Shown here piece by piece: positions 41,553-51,456 of a stretch of DNA of 64,000 nucleotides. How positions within the stretch are numbered: the first letter of the stretch is position 1; each line of letters starts with the position of its first letter. A program made the translations under genes and the position numbers. The stretch is taken from contig CAZJAZ010000006.1 of the NCBI GenBank assembly GCA_964544305.1, forward strand, positions 13,099 through 77,098. The letters run 5' to 3'. Under the pieces are notes generated by a model, which saw only the letters and a list, made by a program, of their open reading frames with translations, did no database searches and was not told where the DNA came from. Source of the DNA: JAFDWI01 sp964544305 (lineage in GTDB: Bacteria > Actinomycetota > Acidimicrobiia > Acidimicrobiales > Iamiaceae).

Positions 41553-43985
41553 TCAGTCGATAGCCATACCCTCCATCGGGTAGTAGCCACGTCGTGACGG
41601 GTGGAACACGATCTTGGTTGATGCAAATGTGGACGGGTCAAGTCGTTCAAGGGTTTGATCGGTCAACAGAATCGGCGCCCCATTGGCGACGAGCACCCGG
41701 GACACACGAGGTTGTTCGGCCGGGCTGCAACGGAAGTATTTCGCTTTGCCAGCTTTATCGGGCGCATATTGCCGCACGAGGTCGTCGCCAATTGGCGAAC
41801 ACTCATGGCGTGACCATTCGAGGTCATCTGGTGTGTCGTTGGCACAGCCCAACACGATCGCATCTGGGCCAAGCATTTGTGTGGCTGGTCCACTTGGGAT
41901 GGGGACCGTGGCGCACGGCGCGGGCATCACCGGTGGTTTCGATGCGACCGGCAATGCCTTCTGGCTGACCCCGCGCTCCACGTTCAAGACAACCGCGTGA
42001 TTTGGGTTATCCGAATTCCATTGGGTGTCACCGATCCCCCACATCGCCAGCTTCTTTGTCGGCCAATAAGTGAACGCGTGATGATCAGAACCCACCTCGT
42101 CTTGTGACCAGGGCATCTCCCACGACCCGGCCACGACCGGCTTGTCTGCGTTGCTCACGTCAAGGAGTTCGGCACGCACCCATGCTCTTGATACCGGGCC
42201 GTTCGGGCCAGGCACCTCATCGGAACGAGATCCAATAAGCAATGCACGTTGTTTGGGCAATGGATGAAAGTAACTGGTCGCTCCGCTCAACGTGACGCTG
42301 CCTGCTCGCTGCGGTTTCGCCGGATCCGACACATCAATGACGGTGACGTCACGACCCCAGGTTCCGGCCGCAACGAGGATGCGCCCCTCCAAATACCGCA
42401 CGGCCTGAACGGCACCGTTGCCGTCGGAAAGATCGCTCACGTGTGCAATCGCATTGAGACGCCCCACCCCAGTCGCCTTGAACAACGTCAGATCGACCGT
42501 GGTGTCAGGTCGCTGATTCCACGGTGTTCCTTTACTCGTCACCACCGCAATCGCCTCGCCTACTTCACCAAATGCAAACTGATTGACGGTCGATCCATCT
42601 ACCACGCCAGAGCCCACATACGTCGGTGCTCCCGTCTTGGGGAACGTGAACTCATGGATCGCAGTCTTCCAATCATCGAACTTCAAACGATTCCGATCGA
42701 TCGGATCGACCCACACCTGCGACGAAATCGCAACCTTGTCAAGCCCGGCATACAACGTGGTTGACGGCGCCAAAATGGCTGTTCCGGCCGGTTCGAAACG
42801 ACCCGAGCCAAGAGGGAACGTGACCATGGAGGTCATCGCAACCCCGGCAAACGTGACGGGCACGTGCACCCGGTTGCAGGGCACCAAGGGTTCTGGGTTG
42901 CCAGTCGATCGCTGCCAGTCTGGAATCCAATCGGGCGCATTCGATGCGGCAACCGTGCGGCGATTGCGCTCCAGAGCTATGGGAACCGATGCCGGTGTGG
43001 TGGGCATCACCATGCCGATGTCGGCCATGTTCGATGCGGTCACGAGTCGAATCTGGCCTCCAACGAGCCGTGCGGCCACGAGTGACCCCTCGACCTTGGC
43101 GCGATCGGTTACGCGCGGGTGCGACGGGTCTCGAGCATCAACAAACGTGACGGTGAAATAGTTTGTGGATGACTGTGTCGCCGACGGATCTCCTGCGACA
43201 GGTTTGACGGTGTCGGATTCGGTTCCGAACACGACAATTCGACCATTGCCAACCAACAGCGATGAGGCTGCGGTCGCAACATCGGCAATATTGCCTTTGC
43301 CTTTTGCTACGCCGATGGGAACAGTGACATCAAGGGTTGCGAGCACATTGAGGCGTTGCGCGTCGGTAATCCGCATGTTGCCTTTGCCGTCCAGGTCATA
43401 GATCAGTGAGCCCACCGCTTTGACCGAGTCAAGTTCGTCAACACCTTCAACCTGCACATTGGTACCAAGCGTTTCTCCTTGTGTCCCGCCGCCCGCGCCA
43501 GCGGAATCGGCAACCGCAGCTGACTTCTCATCCGCGGAGACTGCTTGGCCGACCGACTCGAACCGACCTCCGAAGCTCGCGCCAAAGCCCCGGCTGCCCA
43601 CGTGTTGGGCACCAACTTTTCGTAGATCGCCAATGAGTGCATCGCAACTCGCAAACGACTGCACATCGGCCACGAGTTTCACCTGCGTTGGGTTAATAGG
43701 TTTGGGTCCAAGCGAATCAAGCACCTGATCAACGCGTTTCCCATACGCCGTTTGTGTCGGTGGACTTGTTGAATCTTGGGTAGCAAGGATCGTTCCAAGC
43801 ACGAGTACAAGTACGGCGAGGCCACCGGCGACAATGCCACGTCGCTGGGCACGCCGGGCCAAGATGCGACTTGCGATGTTTGTGACATCAAGCGGTTTGG
43901 CACGTTGGCGGACCTGTGCTCCCAGGCGGGTCAACGCTTGGTCGACGCCATCGTCTTGTGGTTCACGTTCGTCGTTCTCAGTCAT
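41553..43985 (-). CDS. membrane-anchored beta-propeller protein, possible anti-sigma regulator
   Basis: Product of 810 residues: a cytoplasmic head of about 49 residues (charged, ALTRLGAQVRQRAKPLDVTN), one membrane helix (50-69) and a long extracellular part matching the secreted beta-propeller family PF09826, with blades such as TNVQVEGVDELDSVKAVGSL, RILVAAGTWGRDVTVIDVSD and SDHHAFTYWPTKKLAMWG. The start overlaps the stop of the ECF sigma gene by 8 bases, so the two proteins are made together. By analogy with ECF operons the head could be an anti-sigma region and the propeller a sensor; no ZAS zinc motif (HxxxCxxC) is visible, so this is inference. Confidence 0.88.
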   Translation of the reverse strand: MTENDEREPQDDGVDQALTRLGAQVRQRAKPLDVTNIASRILARRAQRRGIVAGGLAVLVLVLGTILATQDSTSPPTQTAYGKRVDQVLDSLGPKPINPTQVKLVADVQSFASCDALIGDLRKVGAQHVGSRGFGASFGGRFESVGQAVSADEKSAAVADSAGAGGGTQGETLGTNVQVEGVDELDSVKAVGSLIYDLDGKGNMRITDAQRLNVLATLDVTVPIGVAKGKGNIADVATAASSLLVGNGRIVVFGTESDTVKPVAGDPSATQSSTNYFTVTFVDARDPSHPRVTDRAKVEGSLVAARLVGGQIRLVTASNMADIGMVMPTTPASVPIALERNRRTVAASNAPDWIPDWQRSTGNPEPLVPCNRVHVPVTFAGVAMTSMVTFPLGSGRFEPAGTAILAPSTTLYAGLDKVAISSQVWVDPIDRNRLKFDDWKTAIHEFTFPKTGAPTYVGSGVVDGSTVNQFAFGEVGEAIAVVTSKGTPWNQRPDTTVDLTLFKATGVGRLNAIAHVSDLSDGNGAVQAVRYLEGRILVAAGTWGRDVTVIDVSDPAKPQRAGSVTLSGATSYFHPLPKQRALLIGSRSDEVPGPNGPVSRAWVRAELLDVSNADKPVVAGSWEMPWSQDEVGSDHHAFTYWPTKKLAMWGIGDTQWNSDNPNHAVVLNVERGVSQKALPVASKPPVMPAPCATVPIPSGPATQMLGPDAIVLGCANDTPDDLEWSRHECSPIGDDLVRQYAPDKAGKAKYFRCSPAEQPRVSRVLVANGAPILLTDQTLERLDPSTFASTKIVFHPSRRGYYPMEGMAID

Positions 43986-44475
43986 GGCTGCTCACTTGGT
44001 TTGCAATCGCATTGGAGGTACGCAATGTGCCCCGTGCTCGGTAAAGAAGCGATTTGACGGCCGGGACACTCAAATGCATCGTTTCAGCAATGTCGTCAAT
44101 GCTCAGATCGGCCACGTAATGCAGCGCGACCGCGGCTGCTTGTTCTTTCGGAAGCGCACGCACTGCGTCCCAAATCTGCTGATCAGCCAGAGGTTGGGCA
44201 AGATCCGACGAGACTGCTGCACCGTTTGCTTCAATTCGTGCAAGCGCACGCTTTTCGTTGACATTTCGACGCTGCGCCGAAATGGCTGCGTTGATGGCTA
44301 CTCGGCGCACCCAGGCGCCAGGTCGATCCAGCTTCGAGACGCGACGCCACCGCGCATAGCAACGTTCAAACGCGTCTTGGGTGATGTCTTCGGCGCGTTG
44401 CCAGTCGCCGACAATGGCGTAGACGGCCGCGTTCAGCGTTTGGCTTTCTGCCGTGACGAGTTCAGCGAACTCCAT
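43978..44475 (-). CDS. ECF (extracytoplasmic function) sigma factor
   Basis: Sigma-70 family protein of 165 residues with region 2 (VYAIVGDWQRAEDITQDAFERCYARW, RPGAWVRRVAINAAI) and region 4 (IWDAVRALPKEQAAAVALHYV, DLSIDDIAETMHLSVPAVKSLLYRARG), joined by a short linker, as in SigE/SigM-type ECFs of actinobacteria. The ATG at 44475 has TGAGG upstream; the frame continues to 44673 but that part overlaps the divergent TetR gene. Coupled to the beta-propeller gene downstream. Confidence 0.94.
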   Translation of the reverse strand: MEFAELVTAESQTLNAAVYAIVGDWQRAEDITQDAFERCYARWRRVSKLDRPGAWVRRVAINAAISAQRRNVNEKRALARIEANGAAVSSDLAQPLADQQIWDAVRALPKEQAAAVALHYVADLSIDDIAETMHLSVPAVKSLLYRARGTLRTSNAIANQVSSHD

Positions 44476-44604
44476 ATTGGACCTCACAGTACAAACACAC
44501 GTTTGGGGTGCCGTTATGGTCGCGCACTTTTTGCAAGTCTTCTTGTCATTGAGGCGGGCGTCGCGTAACCACGTAAATGGGGACGCGCAGTATTCTCTAG
44601 TGCT

Positions 44605-45240
44605 GTGTCTGACACCCCGCCAACCGATCGATTGCCCCGCGGGCCCCATCAACTCACCCGTGATCAAGTGCACGAGTCGCAGCGATCACGCATGTTCACC
44701 GCAATGATCGATGCGGTCGCCGAAAAGGGCTACGTGAAAACCACGGTCGGCGATGTCCTTCGCGGTGCCGGAGTGTCACGGGCCACGTTCTACGAGCAGT
44801 TCACCGACAAAGCGGACTGTTTCTCTGCGACCTACACCTGGGTCGTTGACCTCTTAGGTCAATTGGTCGACGTGGAACTCGCCGCCTCAACGTCGCCGGA
44901 AGATCCCCTCGCCACCATTGACACGCTCGTCGGGTTCTACCTTGATCTCCTCACGCAGGCACCGAGTTTGGCGAAAGTATTTCTCGTCGAGGTGTATGCG
45001 GCCGGGCCAGTCGTTATTGAGTTGCGCAAGCGTACCGTTGACGCGTTTGTCGATCAGATCTGCACGACACTCGTGCCGCAACTCACCAACGATGCCGACG
45101 CACATTTCACGGTGCGCATCCTCGTGACGTCGCTCGTCGCGATGGTTACCGAAGCAGTCGCGATTGGGGACGTTGCACACCTTGGCGAATTGCGCGCCCC
45201 GTTTCGCGCCGTTGTCGAACGGCTCTTGAACGGCCACTAA
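44605..45240 (+). CDS. TetR-family transcriptional regulator
   Basis: Product of 211 residues. The helix-turn-helix lies at about 30-65 (MFTAMIDAVAEKGYVKTTVG, DVLRGAGVSRATFYEQFTDK), followed by a helical ligand domain. The GTG start has little upstream signal; an in-frame ATG lies at the DNA-binding domain itself. Divergent from the ECF sigma operon; 129 bases lie between the two starts, room for two promoters. Target unknown. Confidence 0.9.
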   Translation: MSDTPPTDRLPRGPHQLTRDQVHESQRSRMFTAMIDAVAEKGYVKTTVGDVLRGAGVSRATFYEQFTDKADCFSATYTWVVDLLGQLVDVELAASTSPEDPLATIDTLVGFYLDLLTQAPSLAKVFLVEVYAAGPVVIELRKRTVDAFVDQICTTLVPQLTNDADAHFTVRILVTSLVAMVTEAVAIGDVAHLGELRAPFRAVVERLLNGH

Positions 45241-45262
45241 TCGACCCGGGCTTTTGGTCGGT

Positions 45263-45712
45263 TTAGCGCTGCGAGTTGACCGTCAACCAATCCGGGTCGA
45301 GTTGGCGCAAAAACAGACCACATCGTTCGGCTTCATCGCTCTCACCGATGCGATCGGCCCGACGCGCGAGTTCAGACAAGCACCGGAGAAACCCGCGGTT
45401 CTCCTCATGGGACCATCGCACCAGGCCGCTTCCCCGCCAACCGTTTTGGCGCAACGCGTCGAGCCCTCGGTGATAGCCAACCCGGGCATAGGCGTAACCT
45501 TCAACGTCGTCGCGCGCAAGTGAACTGAGCGCCGCCCAGGCATCAAGAAAGGTTGGCTTTTGTGCAACAACGGCAGCGACCGCGGTGCGACTCGCGTCAG
45601 GTTCAGGTATCGCACACGCCTCACGCAGCGCTTGAAGAAGCGCCGGTGGCTCGGTGGGAAGAATGACTTCAGGCGGTTTCGGGCCCGGAGCACCAACAAG
45701 ATGTTCGGTCAT
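45263..45712 (-). CDS. DUF3151 family protein
   Basis: Actinobacterial protein of unknown function, 149 residues, beginning MTEHLVGAPGPKPPEVILPT. The conserved core is DAWAALSSLARDDVEGYAYA-RVGYHRGLDALR-NGWRGSG, then WSHEENRGFLRCLSELAR and IGESDEAERC, as in DUF3151. It is cytoplasmic and all-helical in appearance. The ATG at 45712 is inside an open frame from 45835; homology begins only at 45712. Confidence 0.92.
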   Translation of the reverse strand: MTEHLVGAPGPKPPEVILPTEPPALLQALREACAIPEPDASRTAVAAVVAQKPTFLDAWAALSSLARDDVEGYAYARVGYHRGLDALRQNGWRGSGLVRWSHEENRGFLRCLSELARRADRIGESDEAERCGLFLRQLDPDWLTVNSQR

Positions 45713-45794
45713 CGCGGCCACGTTAGCGAGAACGGACCACGGCCAAAGCCACGCTCGGTAGGCTGACGGCGCGCAACCATTGGAGTCGAACGCC

Positions 45795-48107
45795 GTGCAC
45801 GACAGACGATCTTTACGCAACAGAATGGTCGCCACGACCTGCTTAACGCTCGTCTTTGTTGTCTCAACGGCGTTCGTTCAATCGTTGCCGGCACATGCCG
45901 CGGTGAAGCCTCCGATTGACACTCGCACCTCGCCGATCTCGGGCACCTATACCGTTCGCTATGTCGACCCGAAACCTGATTCACCTGGATTGTCGAGCGA
46001 AACAATTGCAGGCATCGACACAGGAAGCGAGTTCGTGCGGGTCAAAGAGAATCAGGTGCCGGCCGGGATCAACCCTGGTGACCAGGTGCTCTTGACCAAA
46101 CCCGGTGCTGTACTCAAGGCCCTCGCCAAACCGACCGCAAAGACACGGCCACCAGATCTTGGAATAGCGACTTCAGGCACGAAGAAGGTGCTCTTCGCAA
46201 TGGTTCAATGGTCTGGAAACCCAGCTGATTCCGTTAACAACGACAACGCAACAACGCTGCTCACACAGAACGCAAATTGGTATCACACCGTTTCTGGTGG
46301 ACGGCTTGCCATGCCGGGCACTTCGACCGGGTGGATCACCATCACGCCGCCAACGGGATCTTGTAGCGGGGACTTCATTGCGTTCACCTCGTCGATGATG
46401 ACCCTCACCCGATCGAAACTCACCGCCATGGGATACAACCTCGCGGGCTACGACACCATCGCCATCTACTTTGCAAGCTCAAGTGCGCAAACCGAATGTG
46501 CTTGGGCGGGACTCGGCGGCGGCGGTCAGGTCTGGATGGCCGGAGACGATGATCTCAGTGTGCTCGTACACGAACTCGGTCACACGCTGAATCTTGGGCA
46601 CGCCGCACGACTGTCGTGCACAACGGCAAGTGAGCCTGTTGCACTGGGCGACGATTGCGTGGGCCAAGAGTACGCGGACCGTTCTGACGCCATGGGCAAC
46701 GGTCCGCCCGCGATGTTTGCAGCACCCCATCTTGACGCGCTCGGCTGGTTTGGCCCGGGCGAGCTTGTAACAATCACGCCACCGGCCTCGGGTTCTGACG
46801 ATCGCACGTTCACGCTCGGGCCCTTAGAAACACTGGGGGCAGGCACACGCGCCGTCAAAGTCGAACTTGCCGATGGATCAGCGATTTACTTTGAAAATCG
46901 ACAGATGATCGGCATTGACGTCAACAACTTTTCGCCTTACAGCGAGGGGGTACTGGTGCACTACCGGCCCTCGTCGATGGCGAGCCTAACGTGCAACGGC
47001 AATCTCATCGGATGCGCCGCTGATCAGTATCTCCTTGAGGCAACGGCTGGAATGCAAACACAGGACCCAACTTGGCGGCTCCAGAGCGGCAACGTTCTCA
47101 ACTTGTTGAATGGGGCACTGACCGTATCGGTCCAAAATGGCACCGGCGACGACATGACACTCAACCTTCACGTCGCCGCTTTTCCGATTGCCGCACCGAC
47201 TGTTGTGTCAGTCGTTCCTGGCGATGCGCAAGCAACCCTCACCTGGACGGATTCGACAGGGGCACTCGGGCGACCACCATCTCGCTATCTGATCGAATGG
47301 AATGACCTCGACAACGAATTCGTACGGTCTGAACAAACGACGTCGGACGCGAGCTCGTACACCGTGCGCGACCTTTCCCCAGGCCGCTATCAGTTTCGAG
47401 TTACGGGGATAAACGAATTTGGAACGGGTGTCGCCTCAGCGTGGTCAAGCCCAATCGATGTACGTGTGCATGTGGCGAGCGAGGCTTTCGTGAAAGCCGC
47501 TTTCCGTGATTTTTTGGGTCGAGCAGCAACAACAGATGAAGTTCTCACCAATAGCCAACGACTTGACCAAGGCACGACAAGTCGCAGTGATTTTGTTGAA
47601 GGATTGGCCAACTCGCCTGAATGGGTAGGCGCTGTTGTCAACGCCATGTACGTCGATACTTTGGGCCGAACGGGTGAACCGGGCGGTGTGACGTTCTGGT
47701 CAAATCAGATCCGACGTGGGACAAGAAGCGTTGCACAAGTGGCGGGCAGTATGTACGCAAGCAACGAGTACTACACCGGTATTGGCGGTGGGACCGACAC
47801 GTCATGGATTCATGACCTGTATCTCAAATTGTTACAGCGACCTGCCGACTCATCGGGGCTCAACTACTGGCGCAATCAAATTGCGACGCACGGTCGAACC
47901 TGGGTGGCAGTTCGCTTTTACAACTCTCCAGAATCCGCACGCACCCGCATCAACACGCTGTACCAGAAACTACTTGGTCGCAGCGTCGACCCGGTCGGTG
48001 CCGGGTTCTGGACGCCTCGAGTCATCGCACAAGGCGACATTGCCCTCGCCGTCGACCTTGCAGCCAGCACCGAATACTTCACTCGTGCTCAAGCCCGCTT
48101 CCCTTAA
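45795..48107 (+). CDS. secreted zinc metalloprotease with fibronectin III and DUF4214 repeats
   Basis: Product of 770 residues. A signal peptide (basic start, hydrophobic core, cut after AHA near residue 36) precedes a peptidase domain with HELGHTLNLGH (H259, E260, H263, H269), the metzincin-type zinc site, as in M11-like gametolysin relatives. Next is a fibronectin III-like domain (about 460-555), then DUF4214 repeats (about 560-770: FLGRAATTDEV, LGRTGEPGGVTFW, LQRPADSSGLNYW, LGRSVDPVGAGFW), which probably serve for surface attachment or self-association. GTG at 45795 has GGAG nine bases upstream; TTG 45780 is an alternative. Likely degrades extracellular protein. Confidence 0.92.
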   Translation: MHDRRSLRNRMVATTCLTLVFVVSTAFVQSLPAHAAVKPPIDTRTSPISGTYTVRYVDPKPDSPGLSSETIAGIDTGSEFVRVKENQVPAGINPGDQVLLTKPGAVLKALAKPTAKTRPPDLGIATSGTKKVLFAMVQWSGNPADSVNNDNATTLLTQNANWYHTVSGGRLAMPGTSTGWITITPPTGSCSGDFIAFTSSMMTLTRSKLTAMGYNLAGYDTIAIYFASSSAQTECAWAGLGGGGQVWMAGDDDLSVLVHELGHTLNLGHAARLSCTTASEPVALGDDCVGQEYADRSDAMGNGPPAMFAAPHLDALGWFGPGELVTITPPASGSDDRTFTLGPLETLGAGTRAVKVELADGSAIYFENRQMIGIDVNNFSPYSEGVLVHYRPSSMASLTCNGNLIGCAADQYLLEATAGMQTQDPTWRLQSGNVLNLLNGALTVSVQNGTGDDMTLNLHVAAFPIAAPTVVSVVPGDAQATLTWTDSTGALGRPPSRYLIEWNDLDNEFVRSEQTTSDASSYTVRDLSPGRYQFRVTGINEFGTGVASAWSSPIDVRVHVASEAFVKAAFRDFLGRAATTDEVLTNSQRLDQGTTSRSDFVEGLANSPEWVGAVVNAMYVDTLGRTGEPGGVTFWSNQIRRGTRSVAQVAGSMYASNEYYTGIGGGTDTSWIHDLYLKLLQRPADSSGLNYWRNQIATHGRTWVAVRFYNSPESARTRINTLYQKLLGRSVDPVGAGFWTPRVIAQGDIALAVDLAASTEYFTRAQARFP

Positions 48108-48125
48108 TCCTGTTTGCCTGAACCT

Positions 48126-51100
48126 TTAGACGACGTCGAACAAGCCACGAATGTCATCCGCGCTCAACGCCCCCGACAGAGCGCCATCCGCGTCCATGAC
48201 GTCTGCAAATAACGCGGCTTTGCGTGCTTTGAGTTCCATCACTTTTTCTTCGATTGTCCCGGTCGACACGTAGCGATACACGACAACCGGATTCACTTGT
48301 CCGATGCGGTGCGCCCGGTCAACCGCTTGGGATTCCACCGCCGGATTCCACCATGGGTCAAGGACGAAGCAGTAATCAGCTTCGGTCAAGTTCAACCCCA
48401 CGCCGCCAGCTTTGAGGCTGATGACAAACACGGGCACCGCTCCTGACTTGAATGCGTCGATTGGTTTGTCTCGCCGACGCGTTCGGCCGTCAAGGTACGC
48501 ATAGTCGATGCCCGCCGCGTCAAGGCGCGCTTTCACTCGGGCGAGGTATCGCGTGAACTGGCTGAATACGAGCGCCCGATGGCCTTCGGCGAGTACCTGC
48601 GTGAGATCTTCAATGAGACGATCTACTTTGGCAGAACCGATGTCGTCGTGGGCTTCATCAACAAGTGCGGGGTCGAGACTGAGTTGGCGCAACAGTGTGA
48701 GTGCTTTGAAGATCTCAAACCGGTTTCGTTGCATATCACCAACGAGACCGAGCACCTTTTGGCGTTGGCGTTGCAGTTGCGTTTGATAAATCCGAGCGTG
48801 GCGGCTCGACAGTTCTACCTCAATGGTTTGCTCGATTTTGGGTGGCAGTTCGCTAAGAACCGCGTCTTTGGTGCGTCGTCGCATGAGCGGTGCGATGCGA
48901 CGACGAAGTGTTGCGAGCAGTTCTGGGGCTTCACCTCGCTCGATGGGTTTGCGGTACACGGTGCTGAATCGTTGGGGGTCCGGATAGAGCCCGGGTGCGA
49001 CAATGGACAGCAGCGCCCACAGATCCATGAGCGAGTTCTCCATCGGGGTACCGGTGATCGCGAGCTTTGTTTTCGCAGGAAGTCGCCGCACGCATTGGTA
49101 CGTCTTGCCTTGATGGTTTTTCACGAACTGGGCTTCGTCAAGGAGCAAGAGTTCCCATTCGACCGATTCATATGACTCAGCTTCGAGGCGAAAGAGCGCA
49201 TATGAGGTAACCACCAAGTCTGCTCCCGCAATTGCATCGACCAGATCTGTACCCCGACGCGCTTTCGTTGCATGTATGGTCGCTACGGCAAGTTCTGGCG
49301 CGAATCGGTTCGCCTCGTGACGCCAATTTTCAACGACACTTGTTGGCGCCACCACCAAGAATCGAGCATCGGGGTTAATCGCCTTGGCATGCAGACACAA
49401 CGCCAGGGTTTGAATGGTCTTGCCCAAACCCATGTCGTCGGCGAGGATGCCCCCAAGTTGGTTTCTATGCAAAAACGCAAGCCAGTTGAGACCTTCTTGT
49501 TGATAGGTGCGGAGTTCCGCATGCAAACCCTCGGGCACCTCTATTGGCGCGGGGGCTTCCAAATCACGCATTCGGGCCAGGTTGGCTGACCATTTTTCGC
49601 TTTGGCGTTTGACAACACCGAGCGCGGCAAGTTCATCCCACCACGACGTTTGGTAGGGATTGATTCGCACGTCACCGTCGCCGTTGTCATCGGTTAAGCC
49701 GCGCGCCTCGCCAATAAGTTCATGCAGCCGCGCGAACTCAGGACGATCGAGTCGGAGCCAGGTCCCAGACGGCAAAATCAACACGGGTTGGTCATCGGTA
49801 AGCGCCGCGAACAACGATGCGAATGGAATGTCTTCGCCGTCAACGCTTATCTCGACTGACAGATCGAACCAGTCGGTCCCGTCGTTCCCCGTAGCCGAAT
49901 CTTGTACATCAAGTTCAACTAATGGATCACCGGTTGCCTCACGAAGCGTGGGCAATGATGTCTCGGTCACGTCACGAACACGGACAGCGATTTGGTCAAT
50001 ATCCTCAAAAAACGAGACGACGGCGCCCAGCAGCGTGATCACATCTGCGCCCCGCAACACCCGGTTCCACGGGCGCCCCGCAAGTGCCACAAGCTCGGCC
50101 TGCGTGCCGTCTGGCAACTTGAGGTCTGCGATCGCTCGTCGTTCCGCTTCGAGGTCTCGTGTCACGTCGTCGCCACTATGGAGGGGATACTCGATAGTGG
50201 CTGAACCACGCTGGTAGCTGGCAAGCCACCGCGTCTCGATCGCATCGAGCGCGGTGCGTTGCACCTCGAGGACCAGCCGGTCAAAGACAGATTCGACGAT
50301 TGCAACGGAGCCATCGTGCGAACCCACATTGGCGTGACGCGCGAGATGCGGGTGGTACACGTTCAACAACTCGTCAACGTCAGATGCAGGCACCCAGAGC
50401 GCCTCGCTCGTGTACAGACGTGCGAGACCGGCTGGCATCTCTTTGGCAAGCGCCGCGAGCACGATTTCACCGTTGGGAAATACCGTGACGATGCCATGGG
50501 ATGGCTGCCCGATGAGTCCGAAGCACTCTGGATCAGGATCGAGAATGCGATCACCAAGAGTCATCCCAACGTGCATGGTGACGCCGCCATCGTCTGCTTC
50601 TTGCAAATCCAGGGTCGCTTGGGCCCGGTCGACGGCCAAGTACACGTCGGTCGCCAAGCCGCTCGCATCAACCAGGGTGACCCCAACCTCAATTGCGTGG
50701 GCAAGATGAAGCCACACGTCGGCCCCAAATTGCGATAGATCAACCGCCACGTTCGAGGACGAAAACCACCCCCGCTCAACCGTAGAAAGCATGCCGCGAA
50801 TTGCGGCAACCTGACGCGGGTCAAAGTTTCGAGCGCCGTAACCCGGGTAGCCATCAAAATCACGCCAGGCGACACCTGATCGTATCCACCGCTCTTTTGC
50901 ACCTTGTTTCACCGGACGGATTGTTGCGGTGAGCGACATTGCAGATGTTTGACTTCCCCATCTCGACGAACCGACCACACGGGTGTCCGTCTCGAATTGC
51001 AAACCAAGGGGCTGATAGGTCGACGGCGATTCGTCATTCAAAAGTTCACCCAATGCGGCCCGCCACCCATGCTCGGGCACGCTTTTCCCGAAACGAGCGG

Positions 51101-51398
51101 CCTCAACGCGGCGAGCGACAAGGATCGTGGCGACAACGTGTTTGCACGCACCGCCGAGTGGGCAAGTACACGAGTCGTCCAGCGAAACACCCGGGCCTTT
51201 CACCCACCACTCCACCCGAGTGATGTAGGTATTTCGCTGTGAGCCTTCCACCGCTGCGGTGAGGAGCCCCGTGCGCGTGCTCACCAATCGAACTCGGTCT
51301 TCGCTCGCATACCCACGGCCACGCTGCAACGAGCCAGGATCAAAGAAGCTCGCTAAAACATCGTCGTCTAAGACGGCAACGCCGGTGGGATTTAGCAC
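48126..51398 (-). CDS. SWI2/SNF2 family ATPase with SWIM zinc finger
   Basis: Protein of 1090 residues. A SWIM finger CxCx5CxH lies at C77, C79, C85, H87 (SCTCPLGGACKHV). A long middle region with SNF2 N-terminal character follows. The helicase core spans about 620-1080: motif I DDMGLGKTIQT near 655, motif II LLLDEAQFVKN, motif III AITGTPMENS, C-terminal motifs VFSQFTRYL, SLKAGGVGLNL and VDRAHRIGQ. A homologue of mycobacterial HelZ and Bacillus SNF2-type enzymes; probably a translocase acting on protein-DNA complexes. Position between two DUF4214 genes has no evident meaning. Confidence 0.96.
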   Translation of the reverse strand: MLNPTGVAVLDDDVLASFFDPGSLQRGRGYASEDRVRLVSTRTGLLTAAVEGSQRNTYITRVEWWVKGPGVSLDDSCTCPLGGACKHVVATILVARRVEAARFGKSVPEHGWRAALGELLNDESPSTYQPLGLQFETDTRVVGSSRWGSQTSAMSLTATIRPVKQGAKERWIRSGVAWRDFDGYPGYGARNFDPRQVAAIRGMLSTVERGWFSSSNVAVDLSQFGADVWLHLAHAIEVGVTLVDASGLATDVYLAVDRAQATLDLQEADDGGVTMHVGMTLGDRILDPDPECFGLIGQPSHGIVTVFPNGEIVLAALAKEMPAGLARLYTSEALWVPASDVDELLNVYHPHLARHANVGSHDGSVAIVESVFDRLVLEVQRTALDAIETRWLASYQRGSATIEYPLHSGDDVTRDLEAERRAIADLKLPDGTQAELVALAGRPWNRVLRGADVITLLGAVVSFFEDIDQIAVRVRDVTETSLPTLREATGDPLVELDVQDSATGNDGTDWFDLSVEISVDGEDIPFASLFAALTDDQPVLILPSGTWLRLDRPEFARLHELIGEARGLTDDNGDGDVRINPYQTSWWDELAALGVVKRQSEKWSANLARMRDLEAPAPIEVPEGLHAELRTYQQEGLNWLAFLHRNQLGGILADDMGLGKTIQTLALCLHAKAINPDARFLVVAPTSVVENWRHEANRFAPELAVATIHATKARRGTDLVDAIAGADLVVTSYALFRLEAESYESVEWELLLLDEAQFVKNHQGKTYQCVRRLPAKTKLAITGTPMENSLMDLWALLSIVAPGLYPDPQRFSTVYRKPIERGEAPELLATLRRRIAPLMRRRTKDAVLSELPPKIEQTIEVELSSRHARIYQTQLQRQRQKVLGLVGDMQRNRFEIFKALTLLRQLSLDPALVDEAHDDIGSAKVDRLIEDLTQVLAEGHRALVFSQFTRYLARVKARLDAAGIDYAYLDGRTRRRDKPIDAFKSGAVPVFVISLKAGGVGLNLTEADYCFVLDPWWNPAVESQAVDRAHRIGQVNPVVVYRYVSTGTIEEKVMELKARKAALFADVMDADGALSGALSADDIRGLFDVV

Positions 51399-51456
51399 GT
51401 TACGTTCGCCGTCATACCTTCCAGACTACGGGCCACGGCAACGTGTGAAGCCAAAG

